From NCBI GenBank assembly GCA_002887195.1, contig PJAB01000062.1, forward strand, positions 1-49,191: 49,191 nucleotides of DNA, read 5' to 3'. Made by a program: the position numbers and the translations under genes. Of the stretch, positions 9,239-19,849 are shown in pieces; positions within the stretch are counted from its first letter, which is position 1; every line of letters starts with the position of its first letter. The DNA comes from Chrysochromulina parva (lineage: Eukaryota > Haptophyta > Prymnesiales > Chrysochromulinaceae). The notes under the pieces are model-generated. The model made no database searches, was not told the origin of the DNA, and saw only the letters and a list, made by a program, of their open reading frames with translations.

Positions 9239-10229
9239 ATGTAGGTGTTGCCCCTGGTGTTGCCCGTCCGTCCGCGCTTTGTCACAGTTGAACTGTTACC
9301 GTTGTGGGCGGCTGACAGATAGAATGCGAACGAAGGCCCCAACTCTCTGAGTGTGAGCCAGTGTGGAGATGTTAGTGAGATGGCAGATGGGGAGCGGAGG
9401 TCGAGCCGCGTCGAGGTGGAGGGAGTGTACATGTGATATGTATTGTGGCACGAGCTGGGTGTGTGGGTGACGCTGGAGACGGAGTGTGCGCGTGCGTACA
9501 TTCTATATGGGGGAAATTATATGTTATACGCTAATTCCAAATTCGCGACGTCGCGTGATGGGCTATAATTACTTTAATAATTACTTAAGGTTACGCGGAG
9601 ATTCAGTTTCAGATTTTAAACCCAAAGTGCAAAGACGGTTAGAGAATTGGACAATGTTAGTCGGTGGCGCCACACTGCCTCTAACTTTCTCCCTGAGCCG
9701 CTCGAGGCTGCGTCGGCGCATCTCCAGCAGATGTCCAGCTATAAACGGAAGTCGTCGCCAGGGGTTACCAGGGGCCCACAGGGCACGAGGCTGCAATAGC
9801 TACTTAAAAAATATAAACCGTCAAATATAAAACCGTGAAGGTCGACCGTAAAGGTGTAGCCTCTTAAGTAGGGGTTGATAAGCACGACACACATTCACAT
9901 AGACAACGCCCAAGACTCGCATAGCCTGTGTTCAGGAGGGTTCCAGTGAGTGAGTGAGTTATTGAGACACTCACTCACTCACTCACTCACACTCACTCAC
10001 TCACTCACTCACTCACTCACTCTCCCACGTTGTGTCTCCACGGGACCTGTGGCTGTGCGTCTTGCCGAGATGGCAAATAAACGTGAACGTGAACTCACCC
10101 GCCGGGCGAGCGGTGTGGAAACGCTGCTTTACGTCATCATCAGTTTGGGGTGCCGAACTCTTCGGATGCTTCTCTAGATTTGCGACCACACGGCTGGCCG
10201 CTCCGCTCGGTCGCCAGGAGGGAGAGCGC
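9239..10229. other. intergenic with AT-rich patch and CTCA microsatellite
   Basis: This separates the coiled-coil gene from the PI4K gene. About 9520-9600 is strikingly AT-rich for this genome (TAATTACTTTAATAATTACTTAA). A CTACTTAA / TTAAGTAG inverted pair lies near 9799 and 9866. A TCAC microsatellite follows at 9969-10022. The PI4K frame is open from 10032 but has no ATG until 10230. No gene is seen. Confidence 0.5.
9946..10022. repeat. (GTGA)n-(TCAC)n microsatellite forming a potential hairpin
   Basis: GTGAGTGAGTGAG is followed after a short loop by a long CACTCACTCACTC run, so the two arms are complementary and could fold back. It lies about 210 bp before the PI4K start codon. Confidence 0.8.
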
Positions 10230-12457
10230 ATGGTGGTGGCTCTCGATCGCAGCGATCCGGGAGCCGACGGCCGGCGTGTGCGGCGCTCACCCATCGTGCG
10301 AGTCGTGATCGCACCCGGGCCGCACCTCTTCACCTTAAAGGCTTGGGGTACGGTCAAGGAGGTGAAGCAGCGGCTGCAGGAGGCTACAGGGTGCCGCTTC
10401 TCATGGCTGCGCCTATTTCACGGGTCCCAGGAACTTTACAACACACAGCGCCTCCTGGAACTGCTCGATCGCCGCCGCCACCCGCAGAACTCGCGCTCGC
10501 CGCTGTCGTCGTCGCACCGCACGCTCAAGCTCACGCTCAAAGTGCAGAACCCGCACGACCTGACGGCCGCGTATGTCACTCCGTGGGGTGCCACGGACCC
10601 GTCGGCCATCGGGCGCGCCGGCGAGAGGCTCTTGGCGCGCATCGGGCAGGGCATCGGCCAAGGGCTCGCTCCGGCCCTCGCACTTGACGGCATGGGCGGT
10701 ACCTATGTTTTTCGCGACGCTAAAAGGAGGCCGGTCGCGGCGTTCAAGCCGCGCGATGAGGAGCCCTTCGCGCCCAACAACCCGCGTGGGCTCGCCGGCA
10801 AGATGGGGCAGCCGGGCATCCACCCGGCCATCCCATCGGGGGAGAGCCACCTGCGAGAGGTGATCGCGTACACGCTCGACCACCGCGGCTTCAGCGCTGT
10901 GCCGCCCACGCTGCAGGCAGAGGCGCTGCACCCCGCGTTCCACGTGCAGAGCCTGCGGCCGCTGTCGCGCTACGGGGCCAAGGTAGGGTCGCTCCAAGCG
11001 TGGGTGTCGCACGCCGACCTCGCCTCGGATGTTGGCGTGTACAGTCTGCCCGCACAAGAGGTGCACAAGATCGCCATCCTCGACATGCGGCTGCTCAACA
11101 CGGACCGCAACGATGGTAACGTGCTCGTCACGCGGCGCGAGTCGCCGCCGACCTCGCCGGCGGTGGCCACCGGCGGCTCCGGCGGCACAACGCCCCCCTC
11201 CTTGCCAGCCGGAGGCGCCGAGGAGCGCATCAGTGAGCGCTCGTCGGCCACGTCGGCAACAGGCGAGGATGGGTGCGGCTCGCCCGAGGGTCGCACGGGT
11301 GGCGGCGGCTATCTTGTGCCCATCGACCACGGCGGCGTGCTGCCCACGCGTGCCGAGGTGGTCTGGTACAATTGGTGCTGGCTCTCGTGGCCGCAGATGA
11401 GCGCGCCGCTCTCGGCCGAGGCGCTTGACTATATAGGCCGGCTCGACCCAATCGCCGATGCGCGCGCCATCGTGGATGCAGGGCTGCCGCCCGCGTGCGC
11501 GCGTGTGTGCCGCTGCGCGACGCGCACGCTGCAGCGTGGGGTGACGAGCGGTCTCGGGCTACTCGACGTGGCGCACATGCTCGCGCGCCAAGAGGAAGAG
11601 CGACCGAGTGACCTTGAGAGGCTAATGGGGCAGGCGGAGCGTCTCGCGCACTCAGCGATGCGCAATCATCGACTGCGCGGCGCGGGCCAGCCACCCGAGT
11701 TTGCCTCGGCCACGGAGGCAGACGCGACCTGCCCGCGGCCCGCGCCCTTTTCGCCCGTGAGCGTCCGCCGCGCGGTCTCGTATGGCTCTGTCTCCGACGA
11801 GTCCGCCGCCGATCTGCCTGCGGGGGCGGCCACTACCGCTCTCGCCGCCGACGGCATCGAGCGGCCGCGCGAGCCGGCGCCACTGCCGCCGCCACCGTCG
11901 ATCGCGCTTTCGAATGGTCTCTCGAGAGGAGTGATGGCCATCCAGCTGCCTTCGACGGCCGACGATGACGACGACGACGACGACGAAGATGTCAGCCAGC
12001 ACGGCCTCCGCGGCCACCGCAGCGGCCGTGGCACCCCGAGCGGCCCGCCGCCGACTCCGATCGCAGGCGAGGAGACCGACGAGCTACCGCCGAGTCCTGG
12101 GCTGGCACGGCGCATGCCCTTCCGGCTGCACCGGCGCGTGGCCTCCTTCTCGACCCTCATCGGCATGGAAGAGATGGCGAGCGCGAGCGACGCCCTCGTC
12201 GGCGCGGGCGGCTCGATGGCGGAGGGGCTCAACGCGATGGACGCGCTTGGTAGTGAGGGCGGCCGCGCACTGCGCTCGGAACGGGTCTCATGGGACGACG
12301 AGATCGCCCTCGAGGCCCTTTTCTTCACCTACTTCGAGCGGCTGCTCGAGGACGGCATCAAGCGGGTGGCCACCCGCAAGCGAGGACGAGCAGCGAGCGC
12401 CGAGCGCGAGGAGCAGAAACAGCAGCAGAAGCTGCACACACAGCCGCAGCAGCAACA

Positions 12458-12501
<44 letters not shown>

Positions 12502-12502
12502 C

Positions 12503-12537
<35 letters not shown>

Positions 12538-12941
12538 CGCAGCAGCAGTCGCAGCAGCAGTCGCAGCAGTCGCAGCAGTCGCAGCAGCAGCAGCAGCAGC
12601 AGCCGCAGCAGCCGCAGCAGTCGCAGGAACAGCCGCAGCAGGAACAGCTGCCGCCGCCGCCGCCGCCGCCGCCGGACGGGGTTGGAGGACATCGTGCGAT
12701 AGCGACGGAGAAGGAGCAGCCGCCGGAGCGGCTTCCGCGGACGTGGGAGAACGACATGCCCGGCGACAGTGAGCCGCTGCCACCGCCGCCAGCGAGCCCG
12801 CTGCTCGCCCGGCGGCTGCTGCTCTCTACAACGCGCTGCCGCTGGGCAGACGCGGTCTCCGAGGCGGACGAGGAGAGCGAGGCGGGCGACGAGGGCCGGC
12901 CGGGGCTCGACCTCGAGCCGCTCGCTGCAATAGGATGCTGA
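10230..12941 (+). CDS. type II phosphatidylinositol 4-kinase, gamma class, with polyQ tail
   Basis: This 903-residue protein resembles the plant PI4K-gamma class (ubiquitin-like domain plus PI3/4-kinase fold). The domain near residues 22-90 (RVVIAPGPHLFTLKAW, VKEVKQRL) is ubiquitin-like. The kinase has GGTYVFRD, then AFKPRDEEPFAPNNPRG with ATP-binding K173, IPSGESHLREV, the catalytic LDMRLLNTDRNDGN with D292, and PIDHG with D366. A Gly/Ser/Pro-rich insert of about 55 residues lies between the last two, longer than in plant homologues. WLSWPQMSAPLS and LDYI-x-x-LD follow as in the family. The C-terminal 400 residues are disordered, with a poly-Asp stretch, a long polyglutamine and a PPPPPP run. 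The start at 10230 is the first in-frame ATG. Members may phosphorylate PI or act as protein kinases; substrate is undetermined. Confidence 0.9.
12415..12650 (+). repeat. CAG-rich trinucleotide tract (polyQ/S) in the PI4K gene
   Basis: Almost pure CAG repeats, interrupted by TCG and CCG, encode polyglutamine broken by Ser and Pro. The tract ends in a CCG run encoding polyproline. Confidence 0.9.
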
Positions 12942-14046
12942 GAGCTGCTGATTGCGGAGAGGCCGCACGTGCAGTGAGGGACGAGGAGGCGATTTACTCG
13001 TAGACATCGTCGGCGACGTCCGTTGAGCCGGAGCCCGGGCGTGCAAAGAGGAAAGAGTCTTGAACGATCGAGCGGGGTACGTGGGCGATGAAAGGCCGCT
13101 GAGAACGCGAGGGGAAGGTCGACGCGCGAGCATCCTGGGGTACCGAGAACCCCGGTGTAATCTGTGAGAAGTCCAAGCGCCGATGCTGAGACCAGATGGC
13201 ATAGCAATACGGTCGCCAAGCGCATCGTGACCTCTACTGTAGTGTGATGCCTCGACGGCCCAAATGCATAGAGTATACCGTATTGCGCGCGCGTGGTCTG
13301 AGGTGCGCGCAGCAACCTACGTTGGGGACGGGACCGAGCGATGCCGTTTCGCGCTTCGGCCGAGCAACAGAAGCGCCGGAGCGACGGTGTATTAATAATT
13401 CAGCGTTAGGCGAAACAATCAAAATAGAAGCACGATGGATGCATCGGAACGATACACGCGTGCGCGACGTCGTTCGTAGCGCGGAAGACGCGCATGGGAT
13501 CGTCCCAGGCTAATGCAGGGATCGAGACGCCGCCGCCAGCATCGGAATTCGCGGATGTGACACGTGATGATTCTTTGTCATCAACATAATTCACATGTTA
13601 TCGTGGCCGTTTCTGGATTCCCCAATGACGGCGTGACGGCGAGCCGCCGAGTCGCATGAGGGTCTTGGGCGCGGCTGAGTTTACGTATGGGACGCGGGCG
13701 GGTGCCGCGGGCTGCTTCCTCACGCGCAAGTACCACGCTTCGATGCCCCCGAGGCATCTGAGGCGGAGCGGTGGAGAGTACTTCAGCCGCAGTCGCAGCC
13801 TCTGGGGCGCAGCCGACGGTCGGAGCGGAGTGGTGCACAGCACAACGCGAAGCAGCCGCCACTGCTGCTGCTGCTGCACAACCACGAGCTGCTGCTAGTG
13901 CAGCAGCGTGGGCGCGGTACGGCGCCGCCACGAGTCTGGCGTCTGGACCCTGTAGGACAACCCCAGTGCTGCGGGCACATCTGTGAGGCGACATGAGACG
14001 TGGGTGATGAGGCAACGAGACGTCGCCCATCGCTCGATCTCTCGTC
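12942..14046. other. intergenic, convergent 3' ends
   Basis: About 1.1 kb between PI4K and the photolyase gene. It contains a perfect 10-bp inverted repeat (GCAATACGGT at 13204-13213, ACCGTATTGC at 13277-13286), a CTG-rich stretch near 13861-13895, and a lower-GC patch around 13390-13600. No convincing gene is seen. Confidence 0.5.
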
Positions 14047-16206
14047 TCAATGCTCGCCGCCGCGCTTAGGTTTCTTCTTCATCTTCTCATGCATAAGGTC
14101 GGCCGGTGCTCCTTCGACCGGCGCCCTCTTCTTCCTCTTCTTCCCATTCCCAGGGCGGCCCTCATGCGACAGAATGGGCGGCACGCGAAAGCGCATGTGT
14201 CCCACCGTGACATCCTCTGCAGGTACGCTCTGCGACGCAAGCGCCGCCTCGACGACGAGACTGCTCTCTGGCTCGTCCACCAGCGGCAAGGGGATTCGCA
14301 CGCCCACGCGCGAGACGCGCCCTCCGAACCGGAATGCCTCCTGAAGCCAGGTTCGCCGAGCGGCCGCCACCTTTTGCACACGCTCGATGGGAGGTCGTGA
14401 ACGGGCAGCAGCGGCGTGCAGGGCCGGTGGCCACGGCGGCAGCTCTGTCGGTGGTAAGTTGAGCCAGAGACGAGTGTACTGGTTGGAGCTCACATACCCG
14501 CTGCGCTCCTCAGCACTGGGAGCGCCGGCATCGCGGCTCGCCGTAAACTCGTCGTTCGCCTGGCTCGGCAGGCAATCCCAGAGTAGACCGCGATAATATG
14601 GATCGACGCCGCACAGCCCAGCATTCTGCCACATCGTCTCGTTGATGAACGCGTCGTGGTCGATCAGCGTGTACGCGAACCAATCGCTGCGCACACGGGA
14701 GTCGATCAGGTTGTATCGCTCACCCGAGGCGATGTCATACGCGCCGTACCGGTGCACGCCAAGGTGGACGATCGCCCGCCCGCGCACGTGTCTCAAGCGC
14801 GAGCGCTCGCGCCTGAGCATGGAGAGCCTCGCCTGCAGCCGATATGGACTTGGGCGTTGGGTTCGAAGGGCATCCACGCACCGGCCGAGGCGCCAGTCGA
14901 GCCCAAGACCCTCGACGAGGCACGAAGCGCACAGCAGACGCACGCGTCGCGGCATCCAGCCGCAGGCCCAGAGCTGCAGCATGCCTGCGTCGACAAGCGG
15001 TGCGCCCGTGCGTCCGGTGCACCATGCTTCGAAGGCCTGAGCGTCACTCAGCCCGCTGAGTGCCGCCCAAGACAGGGCACTGGCCGCAGTACTCGTTGCG
15101 GAAGAGGAGTCCTCAACCATGCTGTCGGGCGAGACGAGCCGGGGCGTCCAAGTCCAACCGTGAGCTGCGTGCTGGCGTCCGAGAGCCTCCGCGTCCGCGG
15201 CGCTCATATCCTCGAGAGGAAGCACCTGCGTCACCGGCTTGCTGTGGCGCAGCGGTGTCGCCAGGCGACAGCACAGGCGCGCAAAGTCCCGCCACAGCAG
15301 ATCGCGCCGCCTAACCCCCAACTGATCCGCCTGCCTTGCTGAGAGGACGCCCCAGCGAAGGAAGGGCGACAAGTACGACGGGCGCGGCGCCGCCTTGCCG
15401 TCCGCGTCGTCGCCGGCGCCTGCACGCTCGCCCAGGTGCGAACGGGAGAAGCCGGCGCGTCCGTTGCGGCACGCGCGAGCCGCGGCCGCCTCAGCGAGCT
15501 TGCGCGCGCCGGCCTCCGATATCTCCACTCCCGAGATTGCAAGCCAGCCCGAGAGCAACGGCTTGCCCCACCAAGCCGAGTCGGGAGGCAGGTCGAGCTT
15601 CTCGGCGGCTGGTGTAAGCAGTGGTGGCAGTCGGCGCGGAGCAGCGAGCGGCTCAGGCGGTGTCAGTTGCGCCATCGCTTTGAGGAAGCTCGACCACTGC
15701 AACACCTTGGCCTCGCTCCCCTCTGATCGTGACATCGAGAGGCACGCTGCGGCCACATCTTGCGCAAACAGGGTATCATCTACCATGGCCTCGACGCTGA
15801 CGCTGCTCTTCCCTGCGCTTGACAGAGCCGATCGGATGTTTGCCGTCGACGCACCCATCTCGCAAGCATCGATCAAAATGGTATTGACACCAAGTGCGAT
15901 GGCGTGCGAAGCTACAGCTTCAGCGGCGCTTTCGTCGGAGTTTCGACTGGCATGCAGCACCGTGAGACTACTGCCGAGCTTGCGCAGCTCGGCATGAAAG
16001 CTTCGGCACGCGGCAGCCAGAAACGAGGCCGTTGGAGTCGGTATCTTGGAACCGTGCCGCCAAACAACCACGACGGAGAGGCCTCCTGGAGCGAGTTGCA
16101 CAGCCCGTTCCAGAATCCGATTATCCCGTACGCGAAGGGTTCCTTGAAACCACACGATGGCTTTGGAACCACACGAATCTGTCACGAAGGGCTTGGACTT
16201 CGGCAT
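14047..16206 (-). CDS. cryptochrome/photolyase family protein, two exons (16206-14882, 14686-14047)
   Basis: This is a blue-light flavoprotein. The spliced product is 654 residues. The N-terminal alpha/beta domain begins with AIVWFQGTLRVRDN, a divergent form of the WFR-x-x-LR-x-x-DN signature. The FAD domain has YLSPFLRWGVLS (Y278), WRDFAR, then GRTGAPLVDAGMLQLW (D406) and GWMPRRVR. W438 and W461 match two Trp-triad positions (E. coli W359 and W382), and N457 matches the flavin-contacting N378. The spacing from W438 to N457 is 19 residues, exactly as in E. coli photolyase, only if the 195-bp intron is removed. The C terminus is strongly basic (GKKRKKR, KMKKKPKR), suggesting nuclear targeting. 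The TTG at 16242 is not a plausible start; the ATG at 16206 is. DNA repair versus photoreception cannot be decided here. Confidence 0.85.
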   Translation of the reverse strand: MPKSKPFVTDSCGSKAIVWFQGTLRVRDNRILERAVQLAPGGLSVVVVWRHGSKIPTPTASFLAAACRSFHAELRKLGSSLTVLHASRNSDESAAEAVASHAIALGVNTILIDACEMGASTANIRSALSSAGKSSVSVEAMVDDTLFAQDVAAACLSMSRSEGSEAKVLQWSSFLKAMAQLTPPEPLAAPRRLPPLLTPAAEKLDLPPDSAWWGKPLLSGWLAISGVEISEAGARKLAEAAAARACRNGRAGFSRSHLGERAGAGDDADGKAAPRPSYLSPFLRWGVLSARQADQLGVRRRDLLWRDFARLCCRLATPLRHSKPVTQVLPLEDMSAADAEALGRQHAAHGWTWTPRLVSPDSMVEDSSSATSTAASALSWAALSGLSDAQAFEAWCTGRTGAPLVDAGMLQLWACGWMPRRVRLLCASCLVEGLGLDWRLGRCVDALRTQRPSPYRLQARLSMLRRERSRLRHVRGRAIVHLGVHRYGAYDIASGERYNLIDSRVRSDWFAYTLIDHDAFINETMWQNAGLCGVDPYYRGLLWDCLPSQANDEFTASRDAGAPSAEERSGYVSSNQYTRLWLNLPPTELPPWPPALHAAAARSRPPIERVQKVAAARRTWLQEAFRFGGRVSRVGVRIPLPLVDEPESSLVVEAALASQSVPAEDVTVGHMRFRVPPILSHEGRPGNGKKRKKRAPVEGAPADLMHEKMKKKPKRGGEH
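14687..14881 (-). other. stop-free in-frame intron (195 bp) in the photolyase gene
   Basis: Read on the minus strand it starts GTGCGT and ends GTGCGCAG, is exactly 65 codons long, and contains no stop. Left in, it adds 65 residues between two FAD-contacting elements; removed, it gives LDWRLG-RDWFAYTLIDHD, which aligns without gaps to the family. The donor is identical to that of GMPR intron 2. Confidence 0.82.
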
Positions 16207-16578
16207 CGAAGTCCTTCGCTGCAACGACGATGCGCTGCTCAACGACGCTGCGACCCGATGATGCTCTGACTGCTCCCTGCCTCCCCGTCCGTGCGGAATT
16301 CATGAAGTGCCACGTGGACAAACCGGGGGAGCCGGGACGCACTGGTACCGGTACAGTACCGTTCAAAAGCACCGGGCGGAGCCGGGACACACACGGGGTT
16401 ATTTCCGGAACCGTATGCAAATAAAATGACCGGTACGTCAGTTCGCAAAAATTCGCACACATTCCGCATGTGAAGTGAGAGGAAAGAGGGCCGTCCGGCG
16501 AGGTACTCGTAGCACCAGCATGCACATGACTTTTTCCATTCACCTCAGTCGGGCTGCGTGGCTGCGCTTAATGGTTAC
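16207..16578. promoter_or_regulatory. photolyase upstream region with ~49-bp tandem repeat and GTACC motifs
   Basis: Upstream of the photolyase start and downstream of the NHL gene. ACCGGGGGAGCCGGGACGCAC at 16322 recurs as ACCGGGCGGAGCCGGGACACAC at 16371, a roughly 49-bp repeat unit. Between them lies GGTACCGGTACAGTACCG, a motif also found before the dioxygenase gene. A TGCAAATAAAAT patch follows near 16420. Confidence 0.45.
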
Positions 16579-17837
16579 TTAATGGTCCCCTGTCGAGTCA
16601 CCGGAAACCTCCTTTTTCGCCGCTTCGGCAGCCTTCTGCTCCTTCCACTCCTTCAGCTTGGCCGCCGCCTCGGCCGCCTTTGCGGCGGCCGCGTTCATGT
16701 TCACCGCCTTGCCTCCCGCGCCGTCGTCAAACATGTTGCCGACGACATTGAGCACAAAGATGCGTGCGTGGCCAGCACGGATGTCAGTCACGAAGACGCG
16801 AGTCTGGGCCTCGTCCTTGCACGCGCCCCATAGCTGGCCCGCGCCGGGCAGCTCCAGCGTCTGCTGCGGCTCGCCCACATCGGGAGACATGATCTGCGGG
16901 CAAGGGAAGGGGACATGTATCGGCAAAGGACGAGGCAAGATGGCACTTGTGGCGATCGCATCATAATCGCATCAGAGTATCATCAGAGAGGCGCAGGCGC
17001 GAGTACAGCGACACAGAGGGTGGCGCGAGAAAGCGTCTCCTTCGAGGTGGGCACCGGCCCCAGTACATGCCCACGCGTAGCCCACGCGCAAGCACGCCGG
17101 CGACCCTCGCGCGTCGCGTTGCGCACCGTCACGCGCTTGGGCTCTGTGACCAGAAGCCACCCCTTGACGATGATCACCGAGCGTGGCTGGAAGAAGCGTC
17201 CAGGCTCCTTGCCCTCTCCTCCGAGAATCCGCTCAAAGTTGCCCTTCTTGGTGAAGACGGAGATGCGGTGGTTGCCAAACTCGGCCACGAACACCTCCTC
17301 GCCCTTGACGGCGATGCCGCACGGGTACTCGAGCTCCCCCTCCTTGCTGCCTCGCGCGCCAAAGGTGCGGACGTGTTCCATCGAGCCGATGTCGTAGACA
17401 ACGACGCGCCCGTTGATGTAGTCGGCGACGAATGCTTGTCCCTTGTTTATGCACACGCCGTGCGGGCACCACAGCTCGCCCGTCTTCTTCGAGCCGTGCG
17501 AGCCCGCCTTGCCAAGTGGCGCCCCGTCACCGAGAGCGAGCTTTTGCACACGGTGGTTGCCGCCCTCGACGACAAAGAGCTGCTGGTTCTCGCACGCAAT
17601 TCCGCATGGGCCCCGCAGCTGGCCATTGCCTGAGCCCGGCTCGCCGATGCTGCGCACAAAGTCGCCCTCTTGTGTAATCACCTGCAGCCGCTGGTTGACC
17701 GAGTCGCTGATGCACAGGTGGCCGTCGGGCAAGGCGCAGAGGTGCCGCGGCAGACGATACTGGCCATTTCCGCGTCCTGACTCGCCAAAGGTGCGGTCGT
17801 ATGTCACGATCGCGAAGCTCCCCTTGTTTTGCACCAT
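16579..17837 (-). CDS. NHL-repeat beta-propeller protein, two exons (17837-17133, 16893-16579)
   Basis: The spliced product is 339 residues, made of about six NHL blades: GNGQYRLPRHLCALPDGHLCI, GNGQLRGPCGIACEN, GELWCPHGVCINKG, GELEYPCGIAVKG and GRFFQPRSVIIVKG, each followed by a V-x-D or V-x-E strand and a NHR/NQR/NGR turn. Exon 2 completes the propeller (LPGAGQLWGACKDEAQTRVF) and ends in an Ala/Lys-rich helix. Such propellers bind proteins or RNA; no RING, B-box or enzymatic domain accompanies it, so the role is unknown. The ATG at 17837 is the first in frame (18002 is a TTG). An extra 5' exon cannot be excluded. It is divergent from the H-x-x-W gene, 244 bp away. Confidence 0.8.
16894..17132 (-). 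other. intron of the NHL gene (239 bp)
   Basis: Donor GTGACG after EPKR, acceptor TTGCCCGCAG before ATCATG, phase 0. An alternative donor GTGCGC six bases later would add V-T. Without splicing, the frame leaves the propeller pattern and terminates. Confidence 0.7.
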
Positions 17838-18081
17838 ACCTTGCCCTTTGCAAGCGTCCTGTTGACGACCAGACAATGGACTTGATGCCGACCACTTTTT
17901 CGATTTGGACCTTGGACGTTGAGAGATTTCGGATGTAAAACTGACTGCATGCAATTTTGAGGAATAAGGTTTATGGGAGCTAACCGACCCATGATCGTGC
18001 AAGCTCTTTGATTACAGTACTCAATCCATGACTTAAACAGGTAATCACGCGTTCGCGCCGTCCGGAGCGCTTGGTAGAAAA
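17838..18081. promoter_or_regulatory. bidirectional promoter between NHL and H-x-x-W genes
   Basis: 244 bp between divergent ATGs, with lower GC than the flanking coding DNA. No specific element is recognised. Confidence 0.4.
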
Positions 18082-18834
18082 ATGGCTGAACTTGGGACTT
18101 CTGAGCATGCAGATTGGCTCGCGGCGCAACTGCGACGCTCCCGAGGCATACCGCAAGAGGCATCGCCTACCCGTAAGACGGAAGCTACTGATCACAGCGA
18201 GTGGCTCAAGCACCAGATTGCGGGCGCAAGCAGCTTGTCATCGCGGGCGCCGCCGGCGTCTTCTGCTTCTGCTCTACGGGTGGCTTCGACCGACAGAGCG
18301 CTGGGAAACCCCAGGCATTCTGCTTGGATTGAGGCACAACTCGCCGGCGCGCGGAGGGGCTCCTCGTTGAAGGTCACTGATTCGCCTCCTTCGCCACCTC
18401 CTCTGCCACCACCGCCGCTGGCCAGCTTCTTGCGCAGGCTGCCGCCATCGCCCCCGAAGCAAGCACCACCGCCAACGCCGCCGTTCGTTCACGCACGCCA
18501 ACCCGATGTGCGCCTTCCAGCGGGCGTGAACGCCGTCTTGCGCGGTCAGGACCTGTCGGCGCAGGACGACCACGTACAGTGGCTTGAGAAGCAGCTGGCA
18601 CGTGCCGCCAGCGCCACCTCTGCGGCCAGGGCTTCGCAGCCGCCGACGCCAAGTGGCACGAGCTGGCTGTTGCCGCTCGAGGCGCGCCGCGAACACCATA
18701 TGTACAGCCGGTGGCTCGATGCCGAAATCGCGGTGCCTCCGTCGCCCAAGTACGTGTCAGCAGCGGAGGATTGCGCGCTTGGGAGCCGCCGGCACGCCGA
18801 TTGGCTTGCAGCCCAATTCAACAGAATGGCGTAG
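18082..18834 (+). CDS. six-repeat H-x-x-W-L-x-x-Q-L protein, unknown function
   Basis: This 250-residue protein is not a family I recognise. It contains six copies of a short motif, roughly [AL]-L-G-x-x-x-H-x-x-W-[LI]-x-x-[QE]-[LIF], with Trp at residues 12, 41, 82, 167, 211 and 241. Copies 1 and 6 are near-identical (HADWLAAQL, HADWLAAQF). The others read HSEWLKHQI, HSAWIEAQL, HVQWLEKQL and YSRWLDAEI; only copy 5 has Tyr in place of His. Linkers are Ala/Ser-rich, and a Pro-rich stretch (101-134) divides the protein after copy 3. Each motif would make one turn-rich amphipathic helix exposing H, W and L on one face, as in a repeated docking motif. The ATG at 18082 is the first codon of the first repeat region. 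Single exon. Confidence 0.75.
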   Translation: MAELGTSEHADWLAAQLRRSRGIPQEASPTRKTEATDHSEWLKHQIAGASSLSSRAPPASSASALRVASTDRALGNPRHSAWIEAQLAGARRGSSLKVTDSPPSPPPLPPPPLASFLRRLPPSPPKQAPPPTPPFVHARQPDVRLPAGVNAVLRGQDLSAQDDHVQWLEKQLARAASATSAARASQPPTPSGTSWLLPLEARREHHMYSRWLDAEIAVPPSPKYVSAAEDCALGSRRHADWLAAQFNRMA

Positions 18835-18967
18835 AAGGAAGAGCCGGCATTGTGAGTAGGCGGCTAACGCGGCACGTGCCAATCTTTTTTTCCCGGGCAC
18901 CGGCTGTGAAGAGTTTTCGAACTGTGTCCACGCGGTTTGGGCCGCGCGACTTCAAAAAAATCAGAAG

Positions 18968-19789
18968 ATGGTCGTGAGCAGGTGAGTTTCTTCCACGCCA
19001 TCCACGCCATGCCCCACAACCCTCCCGGGCTGGCAGGCAATCGCCAGCCCTGACTGCCGCGACGCCCTTTGATCCCTCAGCAGCGGCAAGACCGGCGCAG
19101 GCATAAGCGGTGGCCTCGGGGGGCGGGGTGCACGCGAAGGTGGCCGTGATTCAGGCCGTGAGAAGACAAGCCAGGACGCTGGGGCTGCTGGCACGTGCCT
19201 TCTGTGCTGCTATCTCCTTCGCTCGCTCTCAAGTCCGGGCAAGACATACATCGGGTTCACCGTCAACCCGCATCGAAGGCTGCGGCAACACAACGGCGAG
19301 GTCAAGGGCGGCGCTCGGCGTACGCGTGTGGGTCGACCGTGGGAGATGTTGTTCTTCGTGCACGGCTTCAGCAGCAAAGTCGCGGCGCTGCAATTTGAAT
19401 GGGCGTGGCAGCACCCGACCATGTCACGCTTCCTCAAGGGTGGCCTTGGCGACCTGCGCGTGACGAAGCGCTCGCACTCCACAGCAATCCGACTGCAAGT
19501 TTTCGCGGCGCTGCTCTGCACGGAGAGCTTCGACGCGGAGCACGAGGGAGCCCTGGCTGTGCACCTGCTGCATGGCCTATGGGCCGATGGCTCGCAAGGG
19601 GCGGGAGTAGGTTGCGAAGCCCTCGAGACCGTGCTGCGTCGCGAACTCGTCATGCGTGGCCGTGCCATATGCATCACGGCGGGGTGCCCCACCGCAGCTG
19701 GCATCCTCGTGCGTCGGAGGCCGCTGCGTGTGCGTGTGCTCGGTATCGGCGTGCTGGCGACGAGTCTGGCGGGTGACGACGGAGACGAG

Positions 19790-19849
<60 letters not shown>

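Noticed and set aside
9946..10022. CRISPR-like array
   Set aside because: A 4-bp microsatellite without spacers, in a eukaryotic genome.
12288..13202. Leu-rich minus-strand frame across the CAG tract
   Set aside because: Poly-Leu is the antisense reading of CAG repeats.
13656..13898. 80-codon Cys-rich frame
   Set aside because: The Cys run comes from TGC triplets of a CTG repeat; no neighbouring coding evidence.
14687..14881. A 65-residue inserted domain in the photolyase
   Set aside because: GT-AG ends, exact codon multiple and restoration of the family spacing make it an intron rather than a domain.
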